Source of the DNA: Sipunculus nudus
Taxonomy: Eukaryota; Annelida; Sipuncula; Golfingiida; Sipunculidae
Direction: 5' to 3'
Assembly: GCA_026874595.1 (NCBI GenBank)
Contig: CM049307.1
Coordinates: forward strand, 36,810,862-36,874,861
DNA: 64,000 nucleotides
Shown one piece after another: positions 63,411-64,000 of this stretch. The notes beneath the pieces were generated by a model. That model did not search any database and had not been told where the DNA came from. It was given only the letters and a program-made list of their open reading frames with translations. The position numbers and the translations under genes are program-made. Position 1 is the first letter of the stretch, and every line of letters begins with the position of its first letter.

Positions 63411-64000
63411 CCAGACATTCATGTTAGCTGTTCACCGTGTCATGTAAATTCCTAATAAAACATCTCACCTGATTCCAGTGCTGCCTTTGAAGGTTATACC
63501 ACATCTGCTGACATTAAATGGGCACTCACTGCATCTCAGGTTGTCTGAATTTCATGATTTTTCTAACCAACCTGCAGTATATTCTTGGCCTGAAGTTATA
63601 TTCATGTGGGGAATATCATATACATTGGCACTTTTGGTCTGGTTTACCGTTGGTTGATTTTGTGAGGATGTTAAAAATGTAAATGATGAATAAATGTAAT
63701 TTGTTTGCCTAAATTTAATTTTAATTTTTTTAATTAAACATGAAGTATTTAATTTTTTTCTTGGAATTGATCTGAAATAAAATTTGAAATACCCAGTATA
63801 AGTTTCAACCCTAAAATATTTTAGAATAGTGAAATTCTGTATATACTTGTAGTCCCTAATGAATTATTGCTTACTTCATCAGTACTCAATTAAGGTGTAT
63901 AAAGGAAGTAGGACAGAAGTGTGATCTGGATTTAGAGTTTAGGGATGACATGTACAAATCTTGCAATTGGAGACACCATTTTGTGACAAAGGTAAGAGAT
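63411..64000. other. Non-coding sequence to the window end
   Basis: AT-rich. A short open frame (about 63904-63991, containing DDMYKSCNWRHHFVTK) ends at a donor-like AAG|GTAAGA, but no good acceptor precedes it. It may be the tail of an exon, with low confidence. Confidence 0.3.

Noticed and set aside
63904-63991. Open frame with DDMYKSCNWRHHFVTK ending at AAG|GTAAGA at the window end
   Set aside because: No pyrimidine tract and acceptor precede it and the frame is short; left as a note only.

Overview
This window looks like non-coding DNA from a eukaryotic, animal genome. A mollusc, most likely a bivalve, fits best. The sequence is AT-rich and I found no bacterial operon, no long open reading frame (the longest is about 137 codons and none looks like a real protein) and no complete gene. 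The bivalve suggestion rests on the repeats. Several have a short self-complementary head, a CCGT or CTGT microsatellite, and an array of about 140-300 bp units rich in AGGTCA, much like the 'pearl'/BIV160-type repeats described from bivalves. This is inference from remembered families, not from a search.

Gene content is thin. The best coding evidence is a TATA-box promoter at 48241, a 5' leader and a 21-codon first coding exon (48373-48435) ending in a clean splice donor, all on the + strand. A second possible first exon (ATG at 21670, donor after 21687) ends in the same phase, so the window may be the long 5' part of one + strand gene with alternative promoters. A possible internal exon lies at 51545-51644. 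I could not identify the gene.

Repeats and mobile elements by region. 3485-5483 is a hAT element with an 8-bp target duplication, and a second hAT-like element (4059-4715) is nested in it. 7078-8954, 14113-15947 and 38993-40814 are three TA-flanked inverted-repeat elements of about 1.82-1.87 kb that all begin TACCGTA. 9930-13440 holds several hairpin-headed and AGGTCA-bearing repeats. 13538-20957 is three copies of one roughly 1.95-kb element with long GATC-rich inverted ends, packed between two (TA)n tracts; copy 1 is inverted relative to copies 2 and 3 and carries the 14113-15947 insertion, whose empty site is preserved in copies 2 and 3. 22920-24835 is a tandem array of about 155-bp units, most with a perfect or near-perfect palindromic estrogen response element. 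25347-26353 is a 5 x 180 bp array. 30897-31490 is a 146-bp period array. 33636-37077 is a 3.4-kb foldback element (two long arms around a perfect 49-nt palindrome) with a tRNA-derived SINE in one arm only. 42743-42985 is another tRNA-like SINE. 45979-46442 is a small TA-flanked MITE. 49286-50457 is a non-autonomous Helitron inserted in a TA repeat, perhaps carrying captured gene pieces. 56440-59287 holds more AGGTCA-rich repeats. 61180-61545 has the look of a conserved non-coding element.

The remaining stretches are AT-rich unique-looking intronic or intergenic sequence in which I recognise nothing. Two points stand out: nuclear-receptor half-sites (AGGTCA, as IR3, DR1 or DR0) recur in at least six repeat families here, and many of the mobile elements have clear boundaries with target duplications or empty sites.
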